In this document: piece by piece, positions 54,886 to 62,799 of the stretch
Layout: every line of letters starts with the position of its first letter
How positions within the stretch are numbered: the stretch's first letter is position 1
Origin: Lachnospiraceae bacterium
GTDB taxonomy: Bacteria; Bacillota; Clostridia; Lachnospirales; Lachnospiraceae
DNA: 64,000 nucleotides
Direction of reading: 5' to 3'
Assembly (NCBI GenBank): GCA_024680055.1
Contig: JAILCP010000058.1
Span: 83,740 to 147,739 of the forward strand
Notes under the pieces: model-generated
What the model saw: only the letters and a program-made list of their open reading frames with translations
Database searches by the model: none
Told to the model about the DNA's origin: nothing
Translations under genes and position numbers: made by a program

Positions 54886-55344
54886 CTAGGAGTATTTTTC
54901 CTGCGTATTGTTTCTTAAAATAGAAAATAGAGTTCCCAGAGTCAGTGAAATAATAACAATGAAAAAGGCAATAAACATCCAGAATGGTGGACTGATATCT
55001 TCTAATATACTGACCACATTCAGGGATATTGTTGTTAGGATGGCTTGGGTGTAGAACCATAATTTCAAATGATGGAAAACGGTTTCAGAAGATTGTGCTT
55101 TCAAACTGGAAAGGCCATATCGAATTAATGAAACTGCTATCATGAGAGACGGTATTCCGTTGAAAACACAAAGGGTTAAAGTGAGGGTCTGATATTTCAA
55201 ATTTGGCTCTGCCTGATAGATGTCACGAAGTGTGATATAAGTGATTGCAATGACACCTACGATGGCAAGCATGGAGAGGAAACTAAGTAGAACCAGAATC
55301 TTGGGTGAGGAAAAGAAGTTCTGTTTGTTTGGTTTCGTATTCAT
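54886..55344 (-). CDS. Four-helix membrane protein of unknown function
   Basis: 152 aa. Hydrophobic segments at about 13-36, 50-72, 88-110 and 118-142 predict four membrane helices with both ends in the cytoplasm. The N-terminus is polar (NTKPNKQNFFSS). No motif or catalytic residue recognised. An AAAGGAGG site supports ATG 55344. It has its own promoter (TTGTTA-16-TATAAT) and terminator and is the only minus-strand gene between 3.7 and 61.5 kb, which suggests a later insertion. Confidence 0.72.
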   Translation of the reverse strand: MNTKPNKQNFFSSPKILVLLSFLSMLAIVGVIAITYITLRDIYQAEPNLKYQTLTLTLCVFNGIPSLMIAVSLIRYGLSSLKAQSSETVFHHLKLWFYTQAILTTISLNVVSILEDISPPFWMFIAFFIVIISLTLGTLFSILRNNTQEKYS

Positions 55345-55402
55345 AGGATACCTCCTTTAAATAATTTAAATGATAAAAGAATGATAATTTTTTGATATGT
55401 TT

Positions 55403-55430
55403 ATTATACACCTTTTGGTTGATTTAACAA
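55403..55430 (-). promoter_or_regulatory. Promoter of the 4-TM gene
   Basis: Minus-strand TTGTTA, a 16-nt spacer and perfect TATAAT, 59 nt before the ATG. Confidence 0.68.
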
Positions 55431-55551
55431 GGAGTAGAAAGAATATTTATGAAAAATTAATGAATTTAGTATTAAATTAATGTGGAGGAGAGGATTAATA
55501 TGTTTGTTTCAAATGATTTGTAAAAAAGAGGCATGGCAAATGTACCGAGCT

Positions 55552-55612
55552 CCAACCGTTAGATTTTTTGGTCTAACTTTTGGGGGTCACCTCATTGGTT
55601 GGTCCTTTTTTA
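55552..55612 (+). terminator. Nested palindrome with T run (terminator or attenuator)
   Basis: An outer stem CCAACC / GGTTGG encloses an inner stem GTTAGA-TTTTTTGG-TCTAAC and the G-rich segment TTTTGGGGGTCACC; TCC and T6 follow. It lies just before the -10 box TATAAT (55629-55634) of the HlyD-like operon. It could be the end of a short transcript starting upstream, or a dispersed repeat. The stretch 55431-55551 holds only very short ORFs (for example a 7-codon ORF behind GGAGGAG at 55483). Confidence 0.45.
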
Positions 55613-55656
55613 TTGCAGTCAGAAGTGGTATAATGGGAAAGATAAAGGAGACAGGT

Positions 55657-57006
55657 ATGAGTAATGTAGTAAAATTTAAAAAACCATTTCAGTCAAAGAT
55701 TGGGGGAATTATATTCGCCCTTATTTTTGTGTATTTGGTTGTTTTAATAATTGCATTTGTCAGTAAAAAGAAGGTTGCCACCTATGAAGTGGTAAAAGGT
55801 GACTTATCCTCTTACTATTCGGAACATGTGCTGGCACTTCGCAGTGAGGAAATGGTAAAAGCGTCAAGCAGTGGCTACATCACCTATTTTGCCAAAGAAA
55901 GTACTAAGACCAGTGCGAAAAGCCTTGTGTATGCCCTGGACCAGTCCGGTGACTTAAAAAGCGATATAAAAGAGGCCACTGAAGATGGAAAGAACGATGT
56001 TTTCAGCCAGGATCAAAAACAGGAACTTTTATCCACCATGGATGATTATTCATATAATTATTCCGATAACAGTTTCTATAACACCTATGATTTTCAGGAT
56101 AATGTCAATGTAAGACTGATCGAATATCTTTCCGGCGGAACCAATGGAAGTGCGTCCAAATTTGTAAAAGGAATGTCTGCTTATTTTTCCTATACGGCAG
56201 GTTATGTTTTGTATGAGAAGGACGGCATGGAAAATGTAACAATTGATAATTTTACCATGGATGATGTGATTGGAAGCAACTATAAGAAGACCAATTTAAA
56301 GCAGCAAACCAAGGTGACTACCGGGGACGAAGTTTATAAATTGGTGACTTCCGAAGACTGGTATCTTGTATGCGAAGCCAATGAAAAACTGTTGGAAGAC
56401 CTTGGAAAATCCACATATGTGGATGTTACCTTCCAAAGTGACAATAAGACGTTGGAAGTTCCGTTTGAGATTGTGAGACGTGGTAATAAGTCGTTTATGA
56501 TCATGAAAATCGGAAAAGGCGTGGTTCGCTACGCCAAGCAACGTTATCTGGATGTGGACATTACAGTCAATACCACAAAGGGATTTAAGATTCCAACGTC
56601 TTCTATCAGTAAAGAATCCTTTGTGAAGATTCCAAAGGAATATTTGACACAAAGCGGTAACAGTAAAGGATTTTTGAAGATAGGAAAAGATGGCAAGGTA
56701 GAATTTGAATCCGTTGCCAGATACAAAAGTGATAAAAAATATTATTATATACATGATAAAGATTTGCAGGTAGGTGATTCCATTCAAATGCCGGGACAGT
56801 CAACGTCCTATACACTGAAGGAAACTGCAAAACTTGATTGCGTATACTGCGTGAACAAAGGTTACGCAGTATTGAAGCTGATTAATATAATTAATAAAAA
56901 TGAGGACTATGCAATCGTGGAAACCGATACTTCTTACGGTGTGAATGATTACGATCATATTGTCCTTGACAGTACTCTTATAAAAGAAGGGGAAATGATA
57001 TATTAG
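55657..57006 (+). CDS. HlyD-like membrane-fusion protein in the sepF operon
   Basis: 449 aa. The ORF track starts at 55480, but AAAGGAG before ATG 55657 and the TATAAT at 55629 put the start at MSNVVKFKKPF. One membrane helix (about 15-40) is followed by a large extracytoplasmic part: a barrel-sandwich (lipoyl-like) segment split by a Ser/Asp/Tyr-rich helical insertion (YEVVKGDLSS...RSEEMVKASSSGYITYF), then beta-rich regions (about 210-300, 345-449). It resembles HlyD/RND adaptors but has no transporter beside it. It lies 16 nt upstream of yggS, followed by sepF and ylmH, so a division or envelope role is inferred. Confidence 0.75.
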   Translation: MSNVVKFKKPFQSKIGGIIFALIFVYLVVLIIAFVSKKKVATYEVVKGDLSSYYSEHVLALRSEEMVKASSSGYITYFAKESTKTSAKSLVYALDQSGDLKSDIKEATEDGKNDVFSQDQKQELLSTMDDYSYNYSDNSFYNTYDFQDNVNVRLIEYLSGGTNGSASKFVKGMSAYFSYTAGYVLYEKDGMENVTIDNFTMDDVIGSNYKKTNLKQQTKVTTGDEVYKLVTSEDWYLVCEANEKLLEDLGKSTYVDVTFQSDNKTLEVPFEIVRRGNKSFMIMKIGKGVVRYAKQRYLDVDITVNTTKGFKIPTSSISKESFVKIPKEYLTQSGNSKGFLKIGKDGKVEFESVARYKSDKKYYYIHDKDLQVGDSIQMPGQSTSYTLKETAKLDCVYCVNKGYAVLKLINIINKNEDYAIVETDTSYGVNDYDHIVLDSTLIKEGEMIY

Positions 57007-57022
57007 TATGGAGGCAAACGAA

Positions 57023-57727
57023 ATGTCAGAAGTTATTGAAGGATTGAATAAAGTAAAGGACTCCATTAAGGAAGCTGCAAAAGAAGCAGGCCGTGACGAA
57101 AAGGAGATTACCCTTGTAGCAGTTAGCAAGACGAAACCGGTGGAGATGATTGAAGAAGCGTACCGGGTAGGTATTCGGGATTTTGGAGAGAATAAGGTTC
57201 AGGAACTATGCGATAAAATGGAACAATTGCCAAAGGATATTCGCTGGCATATGATTGGCCATTTACAGCGTAATAAGGTAAAATACATTATCGGTAAGGT
57301 AACATTAATTCATTCTGTGGATTCTTATCGTCTTGCAGAAGAGATTAGTAAGCAGGCAGTTAAAAATCAATGCGAGCAGGACATTCTTGTGGAAATCAAC
57401 ATGGGTCGTGAAACCACCAAATTCGGCCTTATGGAAGAAGATGCAGTGGAGGAAATCAGAAAAATGGCAGCCCTTCCGGGACTGCATATCAAGGGATTAA
57501 TGACCAGTGCACCATATGTAGTTGAATCCGATGAAAATATGGAAATTTTCCACAAAATGAAGCGTTTAGCAGTTGACATACAGGATAAAAACATTGATAA
57601 TGTACGTATGGATATTTTGTCCATGGGTATGTCTCAAGATTATGAGGCAGCAATTAAACAAGGCTCAACCATGGTTCGGGTAGGAAGTAAGATTTTTGGT
57701 CAAAGATACTACAACGAGCAAGCCTAA
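57023..57727 (+). CDS. YggS-family PLP homeostasis protein
   Basis: 234 aa, single-domain PLP-binding TIM barrel (PLPBP/YggS/YlmE) that controls pyridoxal phosphate balance and has no known catalytic reaction. Motifs: LVAVSKTKPVEMIEEAY (PLP Lys), FGENKVQEL, WHMIGHLQRNKVK, HSVDS, MGMSQDYEAAIKQGSTMVRVG. The start is set at ATG 57023 with GGAGG eight nt upstream, not at ATG 57008. It is next to sepF, as ylmE is in Bacillus. Confidence 0.95.
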   Translation: MSEVIEGLNKVKDSIKEAAKEAGRDEKEITLVAVSKTKPVEMIEEAYRVGIRDFGENKVQELCDKMEQLPKDIRWHMIGHLQRNKVKYIIGKVTLIHSVDSYRLAEEISKQAVKNQCEQDILVEINMGRETTKFGLMEEDAVEEIRKMAALPGLHIKGLMTSAPYVVESDENMEIFHKMKRLAVDIQDKNIDNVRMDILSMGMSQDYEAAIKQGSTMVRVGSKIFGQRYYNEQA

Positions 57728-57756
57728 ATAGAATATTTGTTAGGAGAGATTAATAT

Positions 57757-58275
57757 ATGGGACTGATGGATAAGATTCTTGATGTAATGAAACTGGATCC
57801 GGATGATGATTTTGAATACGATGACGATTTTGAATTAGACGAAGAGCCGGCAGAGAAACCGGCATTTAAAACGAAAAAGGCAGAAGAGCGTGTGGTGGAA
57901 GATACAAGACGTTCTCGTGAGAGAGCACCTAAGGCAGGTAATAAGATTACACCAATTCGTTCCGGCCGTAACAACAGAGGCGGAACAGATATGGAAGTAT
58001 GTGTTATCAAGCCATCTGCAATTGAAGATGAGCGTGATATTGTAGATACCTTATTAGACGGAAGAACCGTTGTTTTAAATGTAGAAGGATTGGCAGTGGA
58101 TATTGCTCAGAGAATTATAGATTTCTCTTCCGGAAGCTGTTATGCTTTAGGAGGAAATCTTCAAAAGATTTCAAATTACATTTTCATTATCACACCTTCC
58201 AATGTGGACATCTCAGGTGATTTTTCCACAATCATGGATGGCTTTGATGTAAATACTTTTAAGAGTGAGTTTTAA
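57757..58275 (+). CDS. sepF: Cell division protein SepF
   Basis: 172 aa. An N-terminal amphipathic membrane-targeting helix (GLMDKILDVMKL), an acidic and then basic low-complexity linker (20-75), and the C-terminal SepF domain (about 82-172: VCVIKPSAIEDERDIVDTLL, RTVVLNVEGL, QRIIDFSSGSCYALGG). It bundles FtsZ at the membrane. A GGAGAG site precedes the ATG. Confidence 0.96.
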   Translation: MGLMDKILDVMKLDPDDDFEYDDDFELDEEPAEKPAFKTKKAEERVVEDTRRSRERAPKAGNKITPIRSGRNNRGGTDMEVCVIKPSAIEDERDIVDTLLDGRTVVLNVEGLAVDIAQRIIDFSSGSCYALGGNLQKISNYIFIITPSNVDISGDFSTIMDGFDVNTFKSEF

Positions 58276-58277
58276 CT

Positions 58278-59030
58278 ATGGTACCGGAAGAAAAGCAGAT
58301 TATTAGACGATTGATGGATTTGGATAATTTAGCTGATACAAAGTACATGGTGACTTATAGCGATTTTTTAAGTGTAACAGAATATAGTATATTTTTGCAG
58401 AATAAGAAGGAGTTTCGTTGTGAAACACTTACTTTTTCTGCAATCGATAATTTAGAGCGTCAGATGGTAGCATTTATCCCTGATGCTCTTACTTTTAATA
58501 ATAATTATCCAATTACCTTATTGAAAATAAAATATAAGAATACAAAATTTGCTCAAAAGTTGAGTCATAAAGATATCTTAGGAACAATTATGGGATTATC
58601 CATTGAACGAAGATTAGTGGGAGACATTTTTATGTCTGGAGATGAATTTTATGTTTTGGTTAAAAATTCAATTTCGGATTTAGTAATCGATGAAATTCAT
58701 CGGATTAAAAGAACAGAAGTGGTTTTAGAAAAATGTGAAATTCAGGATATTTCCATTGAACGTAAAGTTGAAACCCATTATGGGACCATTGCGTCCAATC
58801 GATTGGACTGTATTGTTGCAGAATGTGGACACCTGTCCAGAGGGCGTTCCTCTGATTTGATAAAAGAAGGATTAATTTTTATCAATGGAGCACAGGCTTT
58901 TCGCAACATGCAGGAAATAAAAGAGGGAGATTTGCTTTCAATTCGTAGAATTGGTAAATTCCGCGTTACAAGCATAGGAGAGGTTAGCAAGAAGGGTAAA
59001 ATCAAACTTACCTATGAAAAATTCTGTTAA
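58278..59030 (+). CDS. YlmH-type S4-domain RNA-binding protein
   Basis: 250 aa. The YlmH N-terminal and middle domains are followed by an S4 RNA-binding domain (about 180-245, RLDCIVAECGHLSRGRSSDLIKEGLIFING). Members bind ribosomal particles with peptidyl-tRNA and are found next to sepF. It begins 2 nt after the sepF stop. Its base composition is noticeably more AT-rich than the genes upstream. Confidence 0.9.
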   Translation: MVPEEKQIIRRLMDLDNLADTKYMVTYSDFLSVTEYSIFLQNKKEFRCETLTFSAIDNLERQMVAFIPDALTFNNNYPITLLKIKYKNTKFAQKLSHKDILGTIMGLSIERRLVGDIFMSGDEFYVLVKNSISDLVIDEIHRIKRTEVVLEKCEIQDISIERKVETHYGTIASNRLDCIVAECGHLSRGRSSDLIKEGLIFINGAQAFRNMQEIKEGDLLSIRRIGKFRVTSIGEVSKKGKIKLTYEKFC

Positions 59031-59273
59031 TTGTTTTTATGGGTTTGCTAAAGGTATGGGAGTGGAGCGGATATTTAGTTCATGTAAAGTGCCTATCAGA
59101 CCATAAAAAAGTAAGATGTATATACAATATCTCAAAAAAAGCAGGTTGGATTTCCTTGCTAATAAAGAGATTGAAGTTGATATTATATTTAAAAGAAAGG
59201 AAAGCACTATTTTGTAAAGCAAACATCTGAAAATTCAGAAAACAAGCTTTTTAAAATAAGCTATAGTTTAAAA
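59031..59273 (+). other. AT-rich gap between ylmH and lspA
   Basis: 243 bp without a convincing gene. The only ORF with protein-like composition is 33 aa (ATG 59116 to TAA 59217, ...RLDFLANKEIEVD...) and it has no good ribosome-binding site. divIVA often occupies this position in Firmicutes; no DivIVA-like sequence is seen. Short inverted repeats (CTGAAAATTCAG) occur, but no clear terminator. Confidence 0.5.
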
Positions 59274-59777
59274 ATGGTAAATAAAAAGAAACAGGTTTCG
59301 ATGACAATTGTTGGAATTGTCTTATTAATTGGAATAGATCAGATAACAAAGTTTTTTGCGACCGAATTTTTGAAAGGTTCAAATGGATTTAATATAATTC
59401 CAAATGTGTTAAAACTATTTTATCTCGAAAATTTTGGAGCTGCCTTCGGAATTCTTCAAAATGCCAAAATTTTCTTTGTGATTATTACGGTTTTGTTGCT
59501 TGGATTCTTCGTTTTTCTCTTTATAAAATTGCCGGATGATAAAAAATACAATCATTTAAGAGTCGTATTAACCTTCTTTATTTCCGGTGCAATTGGAAAC
59601 TTGATTGATAGACTGGTTCATACCTATGTAACAGATTTCATTTATTTAGAGTTGATTAATTTTCCGGTGTTCAATGTGGCTGACATTTATGTCACATGTT
59701 CCTGCGTTTATTTAGCTTATTTAATTCTGTTTTACTATAAAGATGAAGATTTTAACTTTTTAAAGAAAGGAAACTAA
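59274..59777 (+). CDS. lspA: Lipoprotein signal peptidase II
   Basis: 167 aa, four membrane helices. Cleaves signal peptides of prolipoproteins at the lipidated Cys. Family blocks: DQITKFFA, LENFGAAFGIL, GAIGNLIDRL, and the catalytic Asp pair in VTDFIYL and FNVADIYV. No clear Shine-Dalgarno precedes ATG 59274; ATG 59301 (MTIVGIVLLIG) is a possible shorter start. Substrates in this window include the DUF3048 protein and the carboxypeptidase lipoprotein. Confidence 0.94.
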   Translation: MVNKKKQVSMTIVGIVLLIGIDQITKFFATEFLKGSNGFNIIPNVLKLFYLENFGAAFGILQNAKIFFVIITVLLLGFFVFLFIKLPDDKKYNHLRVVLTFFISGAIGNLIDRLVHTYVTDFIYLELINFPVFNVADIYVTCSCVYLAYLILFYYKDEDFNFLKKGN

Positions 59778-59782
59778 ATTTG

Positions 59783-60706
59783 ATGGAAAAGTTAAATTTA
59801 AAAGTTGATGAGGAAAATAGCGGAGAAAGAATTGATAAGTACCTAACAAATTGTATTAAAGATAAATCTAGATCATTTATACAAAATCTTTTAAAAGAAG
59901 GAAACATCACGGTAAATGAAAAGGAAGTTAAATCAAATTATAAACTATCTCAAAATGATGAGATTACCGTGATTATTCCAGATCCGGTGGAAATTACCTT
60001 AGAAGCCCAGAAAATTCCAATTGATATTTTATATGAGGATGATGATATTCTCATCGTAAATAAGCCAAAAGGTATGGTGGTTCATCCAAGTAACGGCCAT
60101 TTGGAGGGAACTTTGGTGAACGCCATTATGTATCATTGCAAAGATGAGCTATCCGGTATTAATGGAGAAATCAGACCGGGGATTGTTCATCGTATTGATA
60201 TGGATACAACAGGGTCATTGATTGTTTGTAAAAATGATGTGGCCCATCAATTTATTGCCGATCAGATTGCAGTGCACAGTGTGAATCGTATTTACGAGGG
60301 AATTGTTTATGGAGTTATAAAGGAAGATGAGGGCACTATTCATACCTTAATAGGAAGAAGCAAAAATGATCGTAAAAAAATGGCTGTGGTTAAAGAGAAC
60401 GGCAAAGATGCCATTACACATTTTAAGGTTTTAGAACGTTTTAAAAATGCCACTTATGTTAGATTTAAACTGGAGACCGGTAGAACTCACCAAATTCGAG
60501 TGCATATGGCGTCTATACACCATCCACTTTTAGGGGATGAAGTATATGGTCCAAAGAAACAACTTTATAAAGGATTACAGGGACAGACCTTACATGCGAA
60601 AACCATTGGATTGATTCATCCAAGTACCAAGGAATATCTTGAGGTTCAGGCTCCCTTACCCGCTTATTTTGTGGAGCTATTAGATAAATTGCGTAAAACA
60701 ACTTGA
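59783..60706 (+). CDS. RluD-family 23S rRNA pseudouridine synthase
   Basis: 307 aa. N-terminal S4 domain (GERIDKYLTNCIKDKSRSFIQNLLKEG), then the catalytic domain with HRIDMDTTG containing the active-site Asp, VNKPKGMVVHPSNGHLEGTL and the C-terminal ETGRTHQIRVHMASI...GDEVYG. It makes pseudouridine in 23S rRNA helix 69 if RluD-like; other sites are possible for paralogues. The start is set at ATG 59783 (AAAGGA), with TTG 59780 as the alternative. It is co-transcribed with lspA. Confidence 0.93.
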   Translation: MEKLNLKVDEENSGERIDKYLTNCIKDKSRSFIQNLLKEGNITVNEKEVKSNYKLSQNDEITVIIPDPVEITLEAQKIPIDILYEDDDILIVNKPKGMVVHPSNGHLEGTLVNAIMYHCKDELSGINGEIRPGIVHRIDMDTTGSLIVCKNDVAHQFIADQIAVHSVNRIYEGIVYGVIKEDEGTIHTLIGRSKNDRKKMAVVKENGKDAITHFKVLERFKNATYVRFKLETGRTHQIRVHMASIHHPLLGDEVYGPKKQLYKGLQGQTLHAKTIGLIHPSTKEYLEVQAPLPAYFVELLDKLRKTT

Positions 60707-60731
60707 AAATTCTGACAAATTAAGATAGAAT
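60703..60731 (+). promoter_or_regulatory. Promoter of the cytidylate-kinase-like gene
   Basis: TTGAAA, a 17-nt spacer and TAGAAT; the -35 box overlaps the stop codon of the rluD-type gene. Confidence 0.65.
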
Positions 60732-60771
60732 AGTAGCAAGAGAGCAACCTAACAAAAAGGGGGATATTATC

Positions 60772-61407
60772 ATGAGTAACCTAATTATTACAATTGGGCG
60801 TGAATTTGGCAGCGCCGGTAAAGATGTGGGAATTAAATTGGGGGAACGTTTAAATATACCATGTTTTGATAAGGAATTATTGGAACGAGCTGCTCAAGAC
60901 AGCGAATTTTGTAAAGAGATTTTCGAGCAAAACGATGAAAAGCCGTCCAACAGTTTTTTATATTCCTTTGTTTCTGATTCACATGCCTTGAATGGATTTA
61001 CATCCCCGGGTGTGGTTGATATGCCTTTAAAGCAAAAAGTGTTCTTAGCGCAGTTTGAAGCAATTAAAAAGATCGCACAAATGGAATCCTGTGTTATGAT
61101 TGGCCGATGTGCAGACTACGCCTTGGCGGACCATGATAATTTAGTCCGTGTGTTTGTTCGTGCCAGTGAAGAATATAAAATGAATTACATTAGGGAGCGA
61201 TTTTTTACCAAAACAGATAAGGAAACCATTAGCTTAATGGAAAAAATCAATAAGAAGCGTTCTAATTATTATAATTATTACACCGGAAAACGTTGGGGAG
61301 ATTCAAGAAGCTATGATTTGTGTTTATCCTCATCGGATTTGGGGATTGATGGCTGTGTGGACCTGATTTTGGAATATATCAGATTAAAAGAGAAATTTAA
61401 AGGCTAA
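60772..61407 (+). CDS. Cytidylate-kinase-like protein
   Basis: 211 aa of the cytidylate-kinase-like (Cmk2) group. The P-loop is atypical: TIGREFGSAGKDVG, not GxxGxGKS. MIGRCADYAL and RVFVRASEEYKMNYIRERF are family blocks. The true CMP kinase of Firmicutes is usually near rpsA, so this is probably a paralogue with an unknown substrate. A GGGGG site precedes the ATG. Single gene, ended by the terminator at 61467. Confidence 0.85.
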   Translation: MSNLIITIGREFGSAGKDVGIKLGERLNIPCFDKELLERAAQDSEFCKEIFEQNDEKPSNSFLYSFVSDSHALNGFTSPGVVDMPLKQKVFLAQFEAIKKIAQMESCVMIGRCADYALADHDNLVRVFVRASEEYKMNYIRERFFTKTDKETISLMEKINKKRSNYYNYYTGKRWGDSRSYDLCLSSSDLGIDGCVDLILEYIRLKEKFKG

Positions 61408-61466
61408 CTTTTCGTTAAAGTTGACTTTTGCGAATAGTTGTATAGAGCGATTCATTGCAATAATAT

Positions 61467-61515
61467 AGCTGTATTTCCATTGCTTTTAGCATTTGGGAAT
61501 ACAGCTACTCTTTTA
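61467..61515. terminator. Terminator between convergent genes
   Basis: Stem AGCTGTATTTCC / GGGAATACAGCT with a 16-nt loop, followed by CTCTTTT on the plus strand. It lies just before the dtd stop codon and may serve both strands. Confidence 0.7.
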
Positions 61516-61519
61516 CTTA

Positions 61520-61966
61520 TTATAATTCTTTGGAATCCAGGATAATGGTAAAAGGTCCGTCATTTAATAATTCTATTTTCATGTCAGCTCCAAACGATCC
61601 GGTTTGTACGTTGGAAACAGATTCTTTGGATTTTTCAATAATGTATTGATACAAATGCTCAGCCAATTCCGGATTTCCTGCCTTAATAAAGGATGGACGG
61701 TTTCCTTTTTTACAATCGGCGTACAAGGTAAACTGAGAAATTAATAATAAAGATCCATTCACATCCTTTAAGGATAAGTTGGTTTTGTCGTTTTCATCGG
61801 CAAAAATCCGAAGGCCTATCATCTTTTTAACCAATTTGTCCGCAATTTCTTCGTTGTCGGATTCTTCCACGCCAATGAGAACCATAAAACCTTGGTTAAT
61901 CTCTCCAATAATTTCAGATTCCACGGTGCAGCTTGCATGGGTAACGCGCTGTATTACAAATTTCAT
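61520..61966 (-). CDS. dtd: D-aminoacyl-tRNA deacylase
   Basis: 148 aa, normal Dtd length. Hydrolyses D-amino acids (and Gly from tRNA-Ala) from mischarged tRNA. Begins KFVIQRVTHASCTVE; the active-site signature SQFTLYADCKKGNRPSF and the DGPFTIILDS Gly-Pro motif are present. The ORF track starts at 62005, but AAGGAG spaced before ATG 61966 and the family N-terminus place the start there. It is divergent from the ttcA-type gene, with a 92-bp gap. Confidence 0.96.
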   Translation of the reverse strand: MKFVIQRVTHASCTVESEIIGEINQGFMVLIGVEESDNEEIADKLVKKMIGLRIFADENDKTNLSLKDVNGSLLLISQFTLYADCKKGNRPSFIKAGNPELAEHLYQYIIEKSKESVSNVQTGSFGADMKIELLNDGPFTIILDSKEL

Positions 61967-62058
61967 GTGTTTCATCTCCTTAAATTCAACTATTCGTAAA
62001 AACACTATAGTTCTTACCTTGTAATTATTGTATAATACATTTATGGAGATGAAAAGAT

Positions 62059-62799
62059 ATGGAATTACAAAAGTTATACAGTTATTTGCGTCGTGGAATT
62101 GACGATTATCATATGATTACTTCCGGAGATAAAATTGCAGTCGGCATTTCCGGCGGAAAGGATTCCCTTGCATTATTATATGGACTGGCAGGGCTGAAGC
62201 GCTTCTACCCTCTCCCATTTGAATTGGTGGCGATTACCGTGGACGTAGGATTTGAAGGAATGAATTTTAAACCCATTGCAGAGCTTTGCAAGAAGTTGGA
62301 GGTTCCTTACGAAATTGTAACCACGGATATTAAGGAAATTGTATTTGATGTGCGAAAGGAATCCAATCCTTGCTCTCTATGTTCCAAAATGAGAAAAGGA
62401 GCTTTAAATAACAGAGCCAAGGAACTTGGCTGTAACAAAATTGCCTATGCACATCATAAGGATGATGCTGTGGAAACCTTGATGATGTCATTAATATATG
62501 AGGGAAGAATCCACTCTTTTTCCCCTGTAACCTATTTAGATAAAATGGATTTAACTTTAATCAGACCCATGATTTATGTGTGTGAATCAGAAGTTGTAGG
62601 GTTTAAGAATAAATATAATTTGCCTGTGGTAAAAAGTACCTGTGAGGCAGACGGAAACACCAAAAGAGAATATGTAAAGCATCTTTTGGCAGATATTAAT
62701 AAAGAAACCGGCGGGGTAAAAAATCGCATGTTTACGGCCCTGGTCACAGATCACATCTCCGGTTTTGGAGTTTTGAAGGAGGATTCTCATGAAAGATGA
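62059..62799 (+). CDS. TtcA-family tRNA 2-thiolation enzyme
   Basis: 246 aa. PP-loop ATPase motif VGISGGKDSLALLYGL, a CxxC pair (NPCSLCSKMRKG) for an iron-sulfur cluster, and AYAHHKDDAVETLMMSL. TtcA thiolates C32 of tRNAs; clostridial relatives may have other positions as target. TATAAT at about 62029-62034 suggests a promoter without a clear -35 box. GGAGATG precedes the ATG. It overlaps the recombinase gene by 11 nt. Confidence 0.9.
   Translation: MELQKLYSYLRRGIDDYHMITSGDKIAVGISGGKDSLALLYGLAGLKRFYPLPFELVAITVDVGFEGMNFKPIAELCKKLEVPYEIVTTDIKEIVFDVRKESNPCSLCSKMRKGALNNRAKELGCNKIAYAHHKDDAVETLMMSLIYEGRIHSFSPVTYLDKMDLTLIRPMIYVCESEVVGFKNKYNLPVVKSTCEADGNTKREYVKHLLADINKETGGVKNRMFTALVTDHISGFGVLKEDSHER

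Noticed and set aside
55480-55656. 59-residue N-terminal extension of the HlyD-like protein
   Set aside because: The frame crosses a palindrome, a T run and a TATAAT box; an AAAGGAG site supports the start at 55657.
59039-59230. 63-aa ORF 59039..59230 (+)
   Set aside because: No SD, overlaps an AT-rich gap, no recognisable domain; also checked for DivIVA features and found none.
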